Positions 17,525-27,780 of a stretch of 64,000 bases of DNA are shown one piece after another (within the stretch, counting starts at the first letter, position 1; every line of letters begins with the position of its first letter). The DNA is from CANDOC01 sp965261725 (lineage in GTDB: Bacteria > Pseudomonadota > Gammaproteobacteria > Pseudomonadales > Endozoicomonadaceae). Under the pieces are notes generated by a model. The model was not told the DNA's origin. It saw only the letters and a program-made list of their open reading frames with translations, and did no database searches. Where the stretch lies: assembly GCA_965261725.1 (NCBI GenBank), contig CBDHDU010000031.1, positions 248,001 through 312,000 of the forward strand, given 5' to 3'. The translations under genes were made by a program, and so were the position numbers.

Positions 17525-18581
17525 TTGCCCCGTATGACTGCTCAAATTCTATCATCTGAAAATCAAGAAACGCAGATACTCATCACTATTCAGCACGGCA
17601 ACTCAATGCTCGATTTCGAGACCAGCCTTCAGGGTAGCCTCAATCAAGCTGGAACGCTTGGAGTAGAAAAACAACTGGAACACATGGACACCGACGGTTC
17701 GCCCATAAAGGTAGGTGGTATTCATATGACCAGCAAGAATAAAAAAGAACCCAAGGTCTACGAAACGTCATGGGGAGCCGTCAAAGTTCCGCGTTACATT
17801 TACCAGAGCAGTCAGGGGGGAGAAACCTTTTGCCCTCTGGATCAGAATGCCCGGATTATTGTCAATTCGACTCCGGCTTTTGCTCGCATGGTGAGCTGGA
17901 AGTATGCCCAGATGGCAGCCCCTCAGGTAGAAGACGATCTGCGACAAAATCATGGTCGTAATAGCAGTCGTTCAACACTTCGTGATTTAGCCGATGTGGT
18001 GGCAAGTATTGCACAGGCCAAAGAAGAAAGGTGGGTATACGATATTCCAGAGTTACCAAAGCCCGTGACAACAGTAGCCATAGGGCTTGATGGAGCAAAT
18101 CTGTTGTACTACGAAGGCTATCGGATCGCTATGTGCGGCACTATCAGCCTCTATGATGATGAAGGCGAGCGTCTTCATACAATCTACTGTGCAGAGGCAC
18201 CGGAATACGGCAAGCAAACCTTCATTAACCGTTTTACTGGAGAAATCCAGAAGGTTAAGGATAGATTCCCTGAGGCGGTTTATGTGGGGGTTGCTGACGG
18301 AGCGGCGGATAACTGGACATTTTTAGAATCCTTTACATCTATCCACGTGCTGGACTTTTATCACGTGTCTGAATATGTTGCTGACGCTGCTGAGGCACTT
18401 TATCCGGGAAAGAAAGCCACACAGGAAAGGCATGCATGGTTCAAGCAGAAGCTACACGACCTGAAACACGATGAAGGCGCAGCACAAAGCCTGCGGCGAG
18501 AGCTTGAACGGGCAACACCGGGCAACAACCGTACCGCCTCTATGGAAAAGTTGATGAAAGCGAGAACCTACTTTAAAAATC
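17525..18581 (+). pseudogene. ISKra4-family transposase, C-terminally truncated by IS66
   Basis: About 350 residues match the N-terminal and central part of ISKra4-type transposases, including TVAIGLDGANLLY, VADGAADNWTFLE and LDFYHVSEYVADAAEALYPG. At 18582 the frame runs straight into the left end of an IS66 copy, which supplies a few chimeric residues and a stop. The rest of the gene is not on the far side of that IS66, so a deletion or rearrangement followed the insertion. Confidence 0.8.
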
Positions 18582-20191
18582 GTAACTATTCAGCACCCTC
18601 ACAATAAGCTGGTATTTTCGTGATTTTGTGTCATTTTCAAATACAGTTCTTCTCTGACCAACGCTTGTTATGAGTCAACTTGATCCCGAGTTTCAGATTA
18701 TCGTCACCCTCCTTGCTATCGTAAATGATCAGCAAGAGCAGATCGGTGGCCTGGGCGATCAGGTAGCAAAACTGGAAACAGAAAATAAGGAACTCGCGGA
18801 CAGACTCAACATCAACAGCCGGAACAGCAGTAAGCCTCCCTCTACAGACGGTTATGCAAAGCCTGCTGCCAAACAGAAAGACTCATCTGCCACGGTGGAG
18901 GGTGAGCCACAAGACGACAAACCTAACCCAAAAAGCTTACGACAGAGGTCTGGTCGAAAGCCCGGCGGTCAGAAAGGTCACAAAGGTTCAACGCTTCAGC
19001 AAGTCGCTGACACTGACCGCACCCAATATCACCCGGTTATAGACTGTGAGAAGTGCCATCAGTCCCTGCACTCTGCAAACATTGCCAAGTTGGTTGAAAG
19101 GCAAGTATTTGAACCGGGTCGTTTTGGTCACTTTGAAGTGACAGCCCATGTGGCCGAAATCAAAGAGTGCCGCTGCGGTCACATGACACAAGCCCGTTTC
19201 CCTGAAGGAGTTGATGCTCACGTGCAGTATGGACCGGTGACTCAGGCGCTGGCCGTGTATCTTTGTCAGTATCAACTTATACCTTGCAAGCGTGCCTCCC
19301 AGTTCTTCATGGATATTTTCGGATTGGAAGTCAGTCCGGATTCCATCTGCACCTTCCAGAGCAATGCTTATGACCGGTTAGCCAGCACTGAGCAGGCAAT
19401 TAGTGACGCCCTTAAGGTTGAACCCATTGCAGGCGCTGATGAAACAGGCATGAGAGTAGCCGGAGCGCTGTGGTGGATGCATGTCCTGCGTACTGACAAG
19501 TGGACGTACTATCATCTGGACTTGAGTAAAGGACATTCCGCCATAGAGACGATGGGTATTTTGCTGACCTTTGCCGGGATACTGGTTCATGACCACTACA
19601 AGGTTTACTTCCGCTATGCTGCGGCTCATGTACTCTGCAATGCCCACCACCTGAGGGAGTTACAGGGTGTCGTTGATCGCGACTGCAACTATCTTGCGGC
19701 TCGTCTTCAGCGGCTGCTGAGACTGGCCTGTCACCTCAGCAATGGTTTTAGAAAGCTGGGAATGAAGGCGATGCCGGAATCCATCCGCCAGCGTATCTCT
19801 TCACTGTTCGAGCGAACAGCAAAAAGGGCGCAAGCGGAAGAAGCCGACTATATGGAACGAGTACGGCAACGGTTGGGGCGTGACAAAGTCAAGAATACGA
19901 AAGCGTTCAACTTGTTTAAGCGGTTGGTGGAGTACAAGGACGAAACTTTGAGGTTCATGACCGACCTCAACATCCCCTTCGACAATAATGGCAGCGAGCA
20001 AGACATCAGAAATGGCAAGGTGAAGCAAAAAATATCGGGCTGCATCAGAAGCGAGGAAGGGGCGAAATGGTATTGCCGAATACGAAGTTATGTTTCATCT
20101 GCGAGAAAGCAGGGGCAGAATGTTTTTGAAGCCCTGCTTATAGCCATGAAGAATTACTGCGGTCACTCTTTGCTGGGTGCTGAATAGTTAC
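18582..20191 (+). mobile_element. IS66-family element, copy A (1610 bp)
   Basis: The ends are gtaactattcagcaccc at the left and its inverse at the right. It carries one transposase gene and no tnpA/tnpB accessory genes. The 8 bases on each side (taaaaatc and cattattt) do not match, and different genes lie left and right, so this copy marks a rearrangement junction. Confidence 0.9.
18670..20187 (+). CDS. IS66-family transposase, copy A
   Basis: Intact 505-residue single-ORF IS66 transposase. A Leu/Glu-rich coiled coil (about 15-45) is followed by a Lys/Ser/Pro linker with SGRKPGGQKGHKG, a Cys-rich zinc-binding patch (CEKCHQSL...CRCGH) and the DDE core with AGADETGMRV, HDHYKVYFRYAAAHVLCNAHH and the final NNGSEQDIRNGKVKQKISGC. 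It differs from the other two copies at only a few residues (for example SPDSI here, SPGSI elsewhere). It is probably active or recently so. Confidence 0.92.
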   Translation: MSQLDPEFQIIVTLLAIVNDQQEQIGGLGDQVAKLETENKELADRLNINSRNSSKPPSTDGYAKPAAKQKDSSATVEGEPQDDKPNPKSLRQRSGRKPGGQKGHKGSTLQQVADTDRTQYHPVIDCEKCHQSLHSANIAKLVERQVFEPGRFGHFEVTAHVAEIKECRCGHMTQARFPEGVDAHVQYGPVTQALAVYLCQYQLIPCKRASQFFMDIFGLEVSPDSICTFQSNAYDRLASTEQAISDALKVEPIAGADETGMRVAGALWWMHVLRTDKWTYYHLDLSKGHSAIETMGILLTFAGILVHDHYKVYFRYAAAHVLCNAHHLRELQGVVDRDCNYLAARLQRLLRLACHLSNGFRKLGMKAMPESIRQRISSLFERTAKRAQAEEADYMERVRQRLGRDKVKNTKAFNLFKRLVEYKDETLRFMTDLNIPFDNNGSEQDIRNGKVKQKISGCIRSEEGAKWYCRIRSYVSSARKQGQNVFEALLIAMKNYCGHSLLGAE

Positions 20192-20223
20192 CATTATTTA
20201 ACCATGGTGATGCATGCTTTATA

Positions 20224-21431
20224 TGTAGAAGTTCCGATCTGATCTGACAGTTACCGATTTTCAAGAAGGTGTCTGTCAGGTCAAATTCAAGCTACAAATT
20301 TTTCCTTCCAGATTCTTTTCCCATCGAGCAATGTTTCCATTGGCGTCCTTCCGCAACACTGTTTGCCTTGATGGGTGCGTTCAGTATTGTAGTGAATCAG
20401 CCATTCGTCCAGATCAGCCTGAAGTTCATCAATCGTCGTATACAACTTCCTCCTCAACGCGGGCTGATAAAACTCCTGAAGGATCGTTTTATGGAAGCGC
20501 TCGCAAATCCCGTTGGTTTGGGGGTGCCTGACCCTTGTCTTGGTGTGCTCGATATCATTCACCGCCATGTAAAGCTGGTAGTCATGCTGGTCTGCTCTGC
20601 CGCAGTATTCAGTACCACGGTCAGTTAGAATGCGCAGCACTGGAAGCTCCTGCGCTTCGTGAAAGGGTAAAACCCGGTCATTTAACAGGTCGGCAGCCGT
20701 TATCGGGGTTTTGGTTGTATAAAGCTTGCACTGTGCCACCTTGGAATAGGTATCCACGTAGGTCTGTTGATACACTCGGCCAACCCCTTTGAACGTCCCG
20801 ACATAAAAGGTGTCCTGTGACCCGAGATAGCCGGGATGGGCTGTATCGATTTCACCACAAGCTTCATCGTCCAGCTTCTTTCGCTCCAGCGCTTGAACCT
20901 GGGATTCAGTCAGAATGATGCCCTCTTTGGCAACCTTCTCCTCCAGTGCTTTCAGGCGTTGCTTGAAGTTGGCCAGGTCATGCCTCAGCCAAACACTGCG
21001 AACGCCACTGGGTGAAACAAAGATCCCCTTCTTGCGTAACTCATTGGAGACTCGGGCTTGTCCATGGGCCGGGTCTTCAATGGCATAATCAAGAACGGCT
21101 TGTTCGACCACCGGATCAACGCGGTTTTTTACATTGGGTGCTCTGCGGCTCTGATCCAGCAAGGCTTTAACGCCGCCGTCATCGACTGCATCCCGGTAGC
21201 GATAAAAGGTATCTCTGGAAACGCCCATGGTTTTACAGGCTTTCGAAATATTGCCCAGCTCGTCAGCCAGATTCAGTAAGCCAACCTTGTGCTTGATGAT
21301 TTTTTGATTAGTATGAATCATGAGGGTTACCTTTTTTGTGATTTAGATTTAAGAGTCTTCACCTCTATCTAAATCGGTAACCCTTTCCTTTTTTTAAGGG
21401 GAAATTGTCAGATCAGGTCTGAACTTCTACA
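20224..21431 (-). mobile_element. IS481-family insertion sequence (1208 bp) with 7-bp target duplication
   Basis: Inverted ends tgtagaagttc(c/a)ga(t/c)ctgatctgaca are clear on both sides. The flanking direct repeat ctttata is present at 20217-20223 and 21432-21438. Its transposase gene is intact. Confidence 0.92.
20287..21321 (-). CDS. IS481-family transposase
   Basis: Full-length 344-residue product. The N-terminal HTH (ADELGNISKACKTMGVSRD) leads through a second winged region (NELRKKGIFVSPSGVRSVWL) to an rve core. The DDE residues lie in TFKGVGRVYQQTYVDTYSKV (first Asp), LTDRGTEYCG (second) and HPQTNGICERFHKTILQEFY (Glu). No disruption is seen, so the element may be mobile. Confidence 0.93.
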   Translation of the reverse strand: MIHTNQKIIKHKVGLLNLADELGNISKACKTMGVSRDTFYRYRDAVDDGGVKALLDQSRRAPNVKNRVDPVVEQAVLDYAIEDPAHGQARVSNELRKKGIFVSPSGVRSVWLRHDLANFKQRLKALEEKVAKEGIILTESQVQALERKKLDDEACGEIDTAHPGYLGSQDTFYVGTFKGVGRVYQQTYVDTYSKVAQCKLYTTKTPITAADLLNDRVLPFHEAQELPVLRILTDRGTEYCGRADQHDYQLYMAVNDIEHTKTRVRHPQTNGICERFHKTILQEFYQPALRRKLYTTIDELQADLDEWLIHYNTERTHQGKQCCGRTPMETLLDGKRIWKEKFVA

Positions 21432-21504
21432 CTTTATAGGTCAACTTATTGATACGCTCCATTCTGCTCACCCTGCAAAAAGAGATTTTCGATGTTCCTT
21501 ATAC

Positions 21505-21667
21505 CAATACTGTGGACACTTTTTCCCCAGTAATACCAAGGGTTTCAGTGCATAGGGTACTTTTTAGCAGGTCTGAGAAACCCCAAACTTGCAATTAAAT
21601 CCTAGCCCTTGCGGTGCAAGCCTTGGTGCATCAATGTTGAGTTCTCGAAAAACTGTCCACAGTATTG
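21505..21667. mobile_element. 163-bp MITE related to the IS4 element
   Basis: The inverted ends caatactgtggaca(c/g)tttttc nearly match the ends of the IS4 element at 5672-7161, and both make 6-bp duplications (here ttatac at 21499-21504 and 21668-21673). It has no coding capacity, so it is probably a non-autonomous relative moved by that IS4 transposase. Confidence 0.82.
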
Positions 21668-23500
21668 TTATACAAGGAAATACTTCAACAGGCTCAGACA
21701 TACTGCAATCTTGAAACACCACTTCATTACAGAATATTCATGGATTGGTTGGTACGCTTCGATTTTGAAAAACAATATTCTCACACCATTTATCAACTGG
21801 CACTCGAGGTGCCTTCCTGCCAACGTTTTCGACGAACCGATATAGACTGGCCCCCCATTCCTACAAAAAGCAAGCTGTATCGCTGCGACTGGGCAGACAT
21901 AGATACCCTCCCGCTTGACGAATACCTGTCAAACACGAAATGGCTGAAAATATATTTGATTTCCCCATTTCTGAGGCATGCTCCGAAAAGTTTTTCACTG
22001 GATTTACTTAAGCACTGGCTAACTGATAAGCAATATACTGATGTTAGACAACTCCTTTATGGAAAAACCTATCATCCACTGAGCACAGAGTTCTATGAAA
22101 GGTTTCCATGGAATATACCTTTCCAAGAACTCCCCGAATTGCTCCCCGACCCGGAAAGGAACATGTGTGTTCTTCCCGACCCCTTCCCCCGAACAGGAGA
22201 TAAAGAAGCCTATGATCTGACACCGTCGAATAACGTCCCCGCGTGGGCAAAGCACTCTTTACCAGAAATGAGTGATTCTTACTCCTCGCTGTTTCAGAGT
22301 GATTCAGGTGTCAAACTCGCAGGGCGCACTCTTGTTTCCGAAAAACAAACCATCGAAGGGAGGTACTATCTTAAAATCAAAAGACGGGGGGAGTCCGACA
22401 CAGAGTTCAAAAAGCAATATGTGAATTTGAAAACATTAAGATCTCTGGACTTGCTGGAGAGTAAAATTCCTGAACCTGTCGCGATTATGACGGTTGGGGA
22501 TCTTCGCTCTTTCCTTGATGCCACTTCTTTAAATCGAGATGAAATTTCAAAACTCTGGCTGCACATTTTTGGTTCTAAAGAAGTTTCTCATCAACAAAAC
22601 GCAGAAGTCCTACTTATGCGCTCTCCTTTTGGAATCGATTATACCGAATATATTTACAACGGAAGCAGCGAGGAAGCAATCATTCAAGGGCTTAGCATGA
22701 TTGCCCGGGATTACGGAAGACTATGGAAACGAAACATCACTGGTCCTGATCTTCTTTCGGCTTTTCACGACATCAGCACTAGTCGACCTTATCATTTTGC
22801 TGCAACACTTAACGGTTATGATAATGTTGGCACCATTGACAGCTGGGCAGAGGCCTCTACTAACCATCCCAACGGGGGACCATGGCCTCTTAGCATGAGA
22901 GACAGTGCCGATTCACAACCCCTTTCAGGTGCATCCAGTTCCGAGAAAAACAAGGAAAGAATATCAAAACTTACCAATCATGCGTGGGGGCTGGTATTAC
23001 TCTATGGCAGAAGCTTCAAAGAAACGTTCAACCATAAAGACGCCCAAAAAATCAGCATAACAGGGCGCAATGTTAAAAACATACTGGCGGATCTGTTTAC
23101 AGAAAGCTTCTCATTACCCAGAGCCCAGTGGCTTAATATGATGGAAGAATTTGATTTGATCAAACAGGTCTCCCGGGAAATGAATTACTGGATGGCAGAT
23201 CCTGCTGCCTATGTAGAAGATGTTCGTAAAGGGTATATCCCAGAAACTGTTTATCCGGACTGGACTGGCAGCAGACATGTACCTAGTTACCAGTTAATAG
23301 ATTCAGGGATACCTTATCTTTCTGACAGAGGGTTCACAGGCAAAGGAAATACCGTTCATCTGGGTGGACGAAATGGCAGGAATTCCCTGCTAAGCTTGGA
23401 TGCGCTTATCATCCGAATGATAACCACAGGCGTTGTTACTGAAGGCAGTGCCAGCCTCCCAAACAGAGGCTGAATGACACTTTTATTATCTTGGAAACCT

Positions 23501-23529
23501 ACCCTGCACACAACTATCATGTGCAGGGT
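23501..23529. terminator. Hairpin between convergent genes near aspS 3' end
   Basis: A perfect 10-bp stem accctgcaca/tgtgcagggt lies between the truncated gene and aspS. There is no clear T tract on either strand, so it is a weak or Rho-assisted terminator at best. Confidence 0.4.
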
Positions 23530-23549
23530 GTTATGTAAATCAGCGCTTA

Positions 23550-25331
23550 TTAATGACTGGTTGCAGAAGCCGGATCGCGACGAATACGGATATTCAGTTC
23601 ACGCAGCTGCTGGGCATCCACTTCGCCCGGCGCCTGTGTCAGCAGGCAGGACGCAGACTGGGTTTTCGGGAAGGCAATGACTTCACGAATATTGGTAGTA
23701 CCCGTCAGCAGCATCACCAGACGATCCAGACCAAAGGCCAGACCACCGTGAGGAGGCGCACCGTACTGTAGGGCATCCAGCAGGAAGCCGAATTTTTCAC
23801 GCTGCTCTTCTTCCTGAATATCCAGCACCTTGAATACGGTCTGCTGCATATCTTCCTTATGGATACGAACAGAACCGCCACCCACTTCATAACCGTTCAA
23901 CACCATGTCATAAGCACGGGACAATGCCGCCGCCGGATTGGCCTGCAGTTCTTCGGCTGTACAGGTTGGTGCAGTGAACGGGTGGTGCAGAGCGGTCAGG
24001 GTACCCTTGTCAGTTTCTTCAAACATCGGGAAGTCAACAACCCACAGTGGCGCCCATTCGCTGGTGTACAGATTCAGGTCTTCACCCAGCTTGCAACGCA
24101 GCGCACCCAGCGCTTCGTTAACAACCGTTTCTTTATCTGCACCGAAGAAGACGATATCACCGTTCTGGGCACCCAGACGCTCCATGATATTCATGGTTAC
24201 GTCGTCACCCAGGAACTTGATGATCGGAGACTGCAGACCGTTGGCACCATTTTCAATGGCATTAACCTTGATCCATGCCAGACCTTTGGCACCATAAATG
24301 CTGACGAATTTGGTGTATTCATCAATTTGCTTACGGCTCAGTTCAGCGCCACCGGTAACTTTCAGTGCCGCAACACGGCCTTTCGGATCTTCAGCAGGGC
24401 CTTTGAAGACCTTGAATTCAACACCAGCCATCAAGTCTGCAACATCTACCAGCTCCAGCGGAATACGCAGGTCTGGCTTGTCAGAACCGTAACGGTTCAT
24501 CGCTTCCGCATAGGTCATGTGCGGGAATTCGCCCAGATCAACGCCTTTCAGCTGCTGGAACATTTCCTTAACCAGATTTTCGGTAATACCCATGACCTGC
24601 TCTTCTTCCAAAAAGGAAGTTTCGATATCGATCTGGGTGAATTCTGGCTGACGGTCTGCACGCAGGTCTTCGTCACGGAAACACTTAACAATCTGGTAGT
24701 AACGGTCAAAACCGGATGCCATCAGCATCTGCTTGAACAGCTGCGGAGACTGCGGCAGTGCGTAGAAGGAGCCGCCATGCACACGGCTTGGCACCAGATA
24801 GTCACGGGCACCTTCCGGAGTCGCACGGGTCAGCATCGGGGTTTCGATATCCAGAAAGCCCTGTTCTTCCAGATGGCGACGCACCAGACTGGTTACCTTA
24901 CTGCGCAGAATCAGCTTGTCCTGCATTTCCGGACGACGTAAATCGACCACACGGTTACGCAGACGAACATCTTCACCGACATCGGTGAACTCATCCAGCT
25001 GGAACGGCGGGGTCAGCGCAGCATTCAGTATTTCCAGTTGCTTGCCCAGTACTTCAATTTCACCGGTACGCATATTAGGATTAACAGTACCTTCCGGACG
25101 CGGACGAACACGACCAGTGATTTTCAGCACATATTCGCTACGGCACTTGTCGGCCAGCGCAAAAGCATCAACAGTGTCTGGGTCGAAAACCACCTGGGCG
25201 ACACCTTCACGGTCACGCATGTCCAGGAAAATTACACCACCGTGATCACGACGACGGTGCACCCAGCCACACAGAGTGACTTCCTGCCCGTCGAGGGAAA
25301 GATCCAGTTCACCGCAATAATGGCTGCGCAT
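23550..25331 (-). CDS. aspS: Aspartate-tRNA ligase
   Basis: Charges tRNA-Asp. The 593-residue product is the full bacterial type: an N-terminal OB-fold anticodon-binding domain (GWVHRRRDHGGVIFLDMRDR), class II motif 2 FRDEDLRADRQPEFTQID, the inserted GAD domain, and motif 3 GLAFGLDRLVML near the C-terminus. Starts MRSHYCGEL as usual. An FmdB-type zinc-ribbon gene lies upstream on the same strand, a frequent neighbour of aspS in gammaproteobacteria. Cytosolic, essential. Confidence 0.96.
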   Translation of the reverse strand: MRSHYCGELDLSLDGQEVTLCGWVHRRRDHGGVIFLDMRDREGVAQVVFDPDTVDAFALADKCRSEYVLKITGRVRPRPEGTVNPNMRTGEIEVLGKQLEILNAALTPPFQLDEFTDVGEDVRLRNRVVDLRRPEMQDKLILRSKVTSLVRRHLEEQGFLDIETPMLTRATPEGARDYLVPSRVHGGSFYALPQSPQLFKQMLMASGFDRYYQIVKCFRDEDLRADRQPEFTQIDIETSFLEEEQVMGITENLVKEMFQQLKGVDLGEFPHMTYAEAMNRYGSDKPDLRIPLELVDVADLMAGVEFKVFKGPAEDPKGRVAALKVTGGAELSRKQIDEYTKFVSIYGAKGLAWIKVNAIENGANGLQSPIIKFLGDDVTMNIMERLGAQNGDIVFFGADKETVVNEALGALRCKLGEDLNLYTSEWAPLWVVDFPMFEETDKGTLTALHHPFTAPTCTAEELQANPAAALSRAYDMVLNGYEVGGGSVRIHKEDMQQTVFKVLDIQEEEQREKFGFLLDALQYGAPPHGGLAFGLDRLVMLLTGTTNIREVIAFPKTQSASCLLTQAPGEVDAQQLRELNIRIRRDPASATSH

Positions 25332-25456
25332 GATTACCTCGGATACTCATCTAATAGAAAGGTTTTGTGCCTGAACCGGTCAACGGCTTTCATCTATATA
25401 GCTAATTATTTTGCTATAAGACTATTTCGAATCCGCTGACCGCCATATATGGAATC

Positions 25457-25729
25457 TTAATCAGCCGTCGCGGCACAACCGCCACAACTACTCTTGGAAT
25501 CCTTGCTCGGGCAATAATTGTCGCTGGTTGCGAGGCCTTTTTTGCGCCCGCCCTTGAAGTCAGTCTCATACCAGCCGCCACCTTTCAGCCTGAAAGACGG
25601 GGCAGACATCTGCTTCTGCAGCGATGCTTTACCGCAGTGAGGGCAGTCTGTCAGCGGCGCATCACTCATTTTCTGAATCGCTTCATGCGCCTCACCACAT
25701 GATTCGCAGCGATACTCATAAATTGGCAT
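25457..25729 (-). CDS. FmdB-family zinc-ribbon protein
   Basis: Small protein of 90 residues starting MPIYEYRCESCG, with a zinc ribbon CESCG...CPHCG and a Gly/Lys-rich middle (FRLKGGGWYETDFKGG). The C-terminal Cys cluster SSCGGCAA is common in this family. GGGAGA upstream supports the ATG at 25727-25729 rather than the longer frame that opens further upstream. The family is named after a regulator of formamidase expression, but the function in proteobacteria is not established. It lies 125 bp upstream of aspS. Confidence 0.88.
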   Translation of the reverse strand: MPIYEYRCESCGEAHEAIQKMSDAPLTDCPHCGKASLQKQMSAPSFRLKGGGWYETDFKGGRKKGLATSDNYCPSKDSKSSCGGCAATAD

Positions 25730-26355
25730 GGAACTGTATTTCTCCCTATCGGCTCCATACTCATGCCCACCTGTCACCAGCTTTTTAAGAATTAACAAAG
25801 GGTTACATCGGATCAAGAGATATCTTACAGAGCTGTTAGTCCAGCATAATCGGCGGATTATACCGTAACACGCCAATAAAGGGACACTCCGTTAATCTGA
25901 TAATGCGGAAATTCCTGAACTTTATTAATACCACCCAGTCTTTACTCCTTCACATTTGCAAAATCCAGATCTTCGTCTTTACTAAATCCTTGTTTGCCGC
26001 TGCTGCTCCAGCACCGGCTTACTTTATGTGTATTTATATAAATCAGCTTGGATGCATCCGGTAAGGAATAACCGGCACAGGACTGGATTCCCTTTCAGTC
26101 AGGCCCCTGCGACCTGAACTGTTGTATCTCCAGGCATTGCTACCGGTTAGCAAGCCAGCCAAATCATAAACAGCCATGAGCGAAAATTTTCATCACGCTC
26201 AGTGATGGGAATTTTTTCAAGGCAAAACAATACCGATACCGCTTTATAAAAAGCTGTTTCGGAGCGCGCACATTGCGCATGCAGGGATCAAGGGACTGAC
26301 AACCGGAACGCCGGAGGCAAGTCCCAGCACAGCGAAGACGTGGAGTAGCAGTTAA
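25730..26355 (+). other. Long leader region upstream of porin 1
   Basis: No convincing gene. The region contains a terminator-like hairpin (annotated separately) about 140 bp before the porin start, then a moderately structured stretch up to the ATG. GGAG precedes the ATG by about 12 bases. I see no known riboswitch. Confidence 0.5.
26183..26217 (+). terminator. Terminator-like hairpin in the porin 1 leader
   Basis: A 14-bp stem with two G-U pairs (26183-26196 with 26202-26215), loop gctca, ends in a T run. It would end a short plus-strand transcript before the porin gene, either a leader attenuator or a small RNA. Confidence 0.6.
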
Positions 26356-27714
26356 ATGAAAAAGATCACAACAGGCGCATTCAGCGCCGCATTGATGGCC
26401 GGATGCCTCAGCAGTGGCGTTCACGCAGATCAACTATCCAACCTGTTTGAAGAGAGCCAGCTTGACCTTAAGCTGCGGAATGCTTACTTCAACAGCGATG
26501 GAAAAAACACCCCCGAAGATAAAACCAAGCGCCGAATTCGGCAGTGGGGTCAAGGTATTCAACTCAACTACAAATCCGGTTATATGTGGGATGTTCTCGG
26601 ATTTGATGTTTCCTATTTTGGCGGCTTCAAATTGGATGGTGGTCGTGGAAATACAACCGGAGACTTACTGCATCAGACCAATTCTAATGATGACAATCTG
26701 AAAAACAGAGATTTGCATGATTACAACAAAATCGGCGTAGCCAACGTTAAAGCCCGCTTTGGTGATGACGACGTGAACGCCATGATTCGTGGCGGCAGAA
26801 TGCTGCAGGACAACCCGATCATGGCCAGTTCTTCCAGCCGTCTGACTCCAAGCAGCTTTGAAGGTACCAGCCTCGATGCTGATTTTTATGGCTTCGATGT
26901 TTATTACTCATACCTGACCAGACAATCCATTCGAAACAAAAACAGTTTCCAGAGCTTTGAAAACGGCGCAGGAAAGAAGATCGATGACATTCAGGTCGTC
27001 GGATTCAACTACGAGTTTGATATGGGACTGGGTTTTGAAGTTGCTTACGGTAAAGCCAAGGACTACAAAGATCGTGGCATGGGAGAACTCTACTATGTTT
27101 ACGATATCCAGCCTGGTGTAGCCCTGAAGTTTGATGGTCAGTACCACTGGGTGAAGGGTGATAGCAAAAAACTCTATGATCACCCTTATGCCAGCTTGTC
27201 ATCACCTGAGAGCATCGAGAAATATGCTGATGGTAAGAACTATGAAAGCAGCCTGTACAACCTGAATGTGGAGCTGGTATATCATGAGTTAACCGCTGCA
27301 ATTTCATATACTCAGGTCAAAGATGCATACTTTGATTACTACATGGATGCGCACGATCATGGTACAGCCACTTTCTGGACATCCCGTGAAATCTCCGATT
27401 TCAACCATGAGGATGAAAAAGTATGGCAAGCCAGCTTAGTCTATGACTTTGCTCAGTTCATGCCTGGCTTTAAGGCGGGTATGACTTATACCAAAGGCAC
27501 TGATGCTTATAGCGCAACAACCAATAAGAAGGATGGCAAAGAATGGGAACGAGATGTCGTTCTTAGCTATGACTTCCAGCAGGAATCTCTGAAAGGTCTA
27601 AGCCTTAGTTATCAGTATAATGTTTGGCGTAACAATGATTACGAAGCCTTTGGTGGAAGCAGAGGTCGTGATGACCACAAGGTATACCTTGATTACAAGG
27701 TTGCCCTGTTCTAA
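26356..27714 (+). CDS. OprD-family outer-membrane porin 1
   Basis: The 452-residue product has a signal peptide (MKKITTGAFSAALMAGCLSSGVHA) and a beta-barrel composition with alternating aromatic strands, and it ends in LDYKVALF with the C-terminal Phe used for outer-membrane insertion. LKLRNAYFNSD at the mature N-terminus and SRLTPSSFEGTSLDADFYG in the middle are typical of OprD-type specific channels. Such channels take up basic amino acids, aromatic acids or sugars; the substrate here is unknown. It is followed by its own terminator and by a second porin of the same family. Confidence 0.85.
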   Translation: MKKITTGAFSAALMAGCLSSGVHADQLSNLFEESQLDLKLRNAYFNSDGKNTPEDKTKRRIRQWGQGIQLNYKSGYMWDVLGFDVSYFGGFKLDGGRGNTTGDLLHQTNSNDDNLKNRDLHDYNKIGVANVKARFGDDDVNAMIRGGRMLQDNPIMASSSSRLTPSSFEGTSLDADFYGFDVYYSYLTRQSIRNKNSFQSFENGAGKKIDDIQVVGFNYEFDMGLGFEVAYGKAKDYKDRGMGELYYVYDIQPGVALKFDGQYHWVKGDSKKLYDHPYASLSSPESIEKYADGKNYESSLYNLNVELVYHELTAAISYTQVKDAYFDYYMDAHDHGTATFWTSREISDFNHEDEKVWQASLVYDFAQFMPGFKAGMTYTKGTDAYSATTNKKDGKEWERDVVLSYDFQQESLKGLSLSYQYNVWRNNDYEAFGGSRGRDDHKVYLDYKVALF

Positions 27715-27743
27715 ACAGCTTATCTGAATCAATCAGATAACAG

Positions 27744-27780
27744 AAAGGGTGCCCTTTGATAAGGGCACCCTTTTTATTTT
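27744..27780 (+). terminator. Terminator after porin 1
   Basis: A long perfect stem aaagggtgccctt/aagggcaccctttt with loop tgat is followed by tttttatttt. Confidence 0.93.

Larger units (their letters stand above)
20192..23473 (+). pseudogene. Large unknown gene: 5' end lost to IS66, body split by IS481 and a MITE
   Basis: The long open part is 21668-23473 (about 600 residues). Removing the IS481 (20224-21431, 7-bp duplication ctttata) and the 163-bp MITE (21505-21667, 6-bp duplication ttatac) joins it in frame to FNHGDACFIGQLIDTLHSAHP and back to the IS66 border at 20191. I do not recognise the family. It is hydrophilic and lacks membrane helices. It contains GRYYLKIKRRGES and GPWPLSMRDSADSQPL segments that could belong to a kinase-like fold, but this is a weak guess. 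The N-terminus is missing, so the gene is presumed dead. Its size, solubility and IS-rich setting suit an effector, which is inference. Confidence 0.7.

Noticed and set aside
18582..20191. Target duplication for IS66 copy A
   Set aside because: Flanks taaaaatc and cattattt do not match, so no simple insertion can be claimed.
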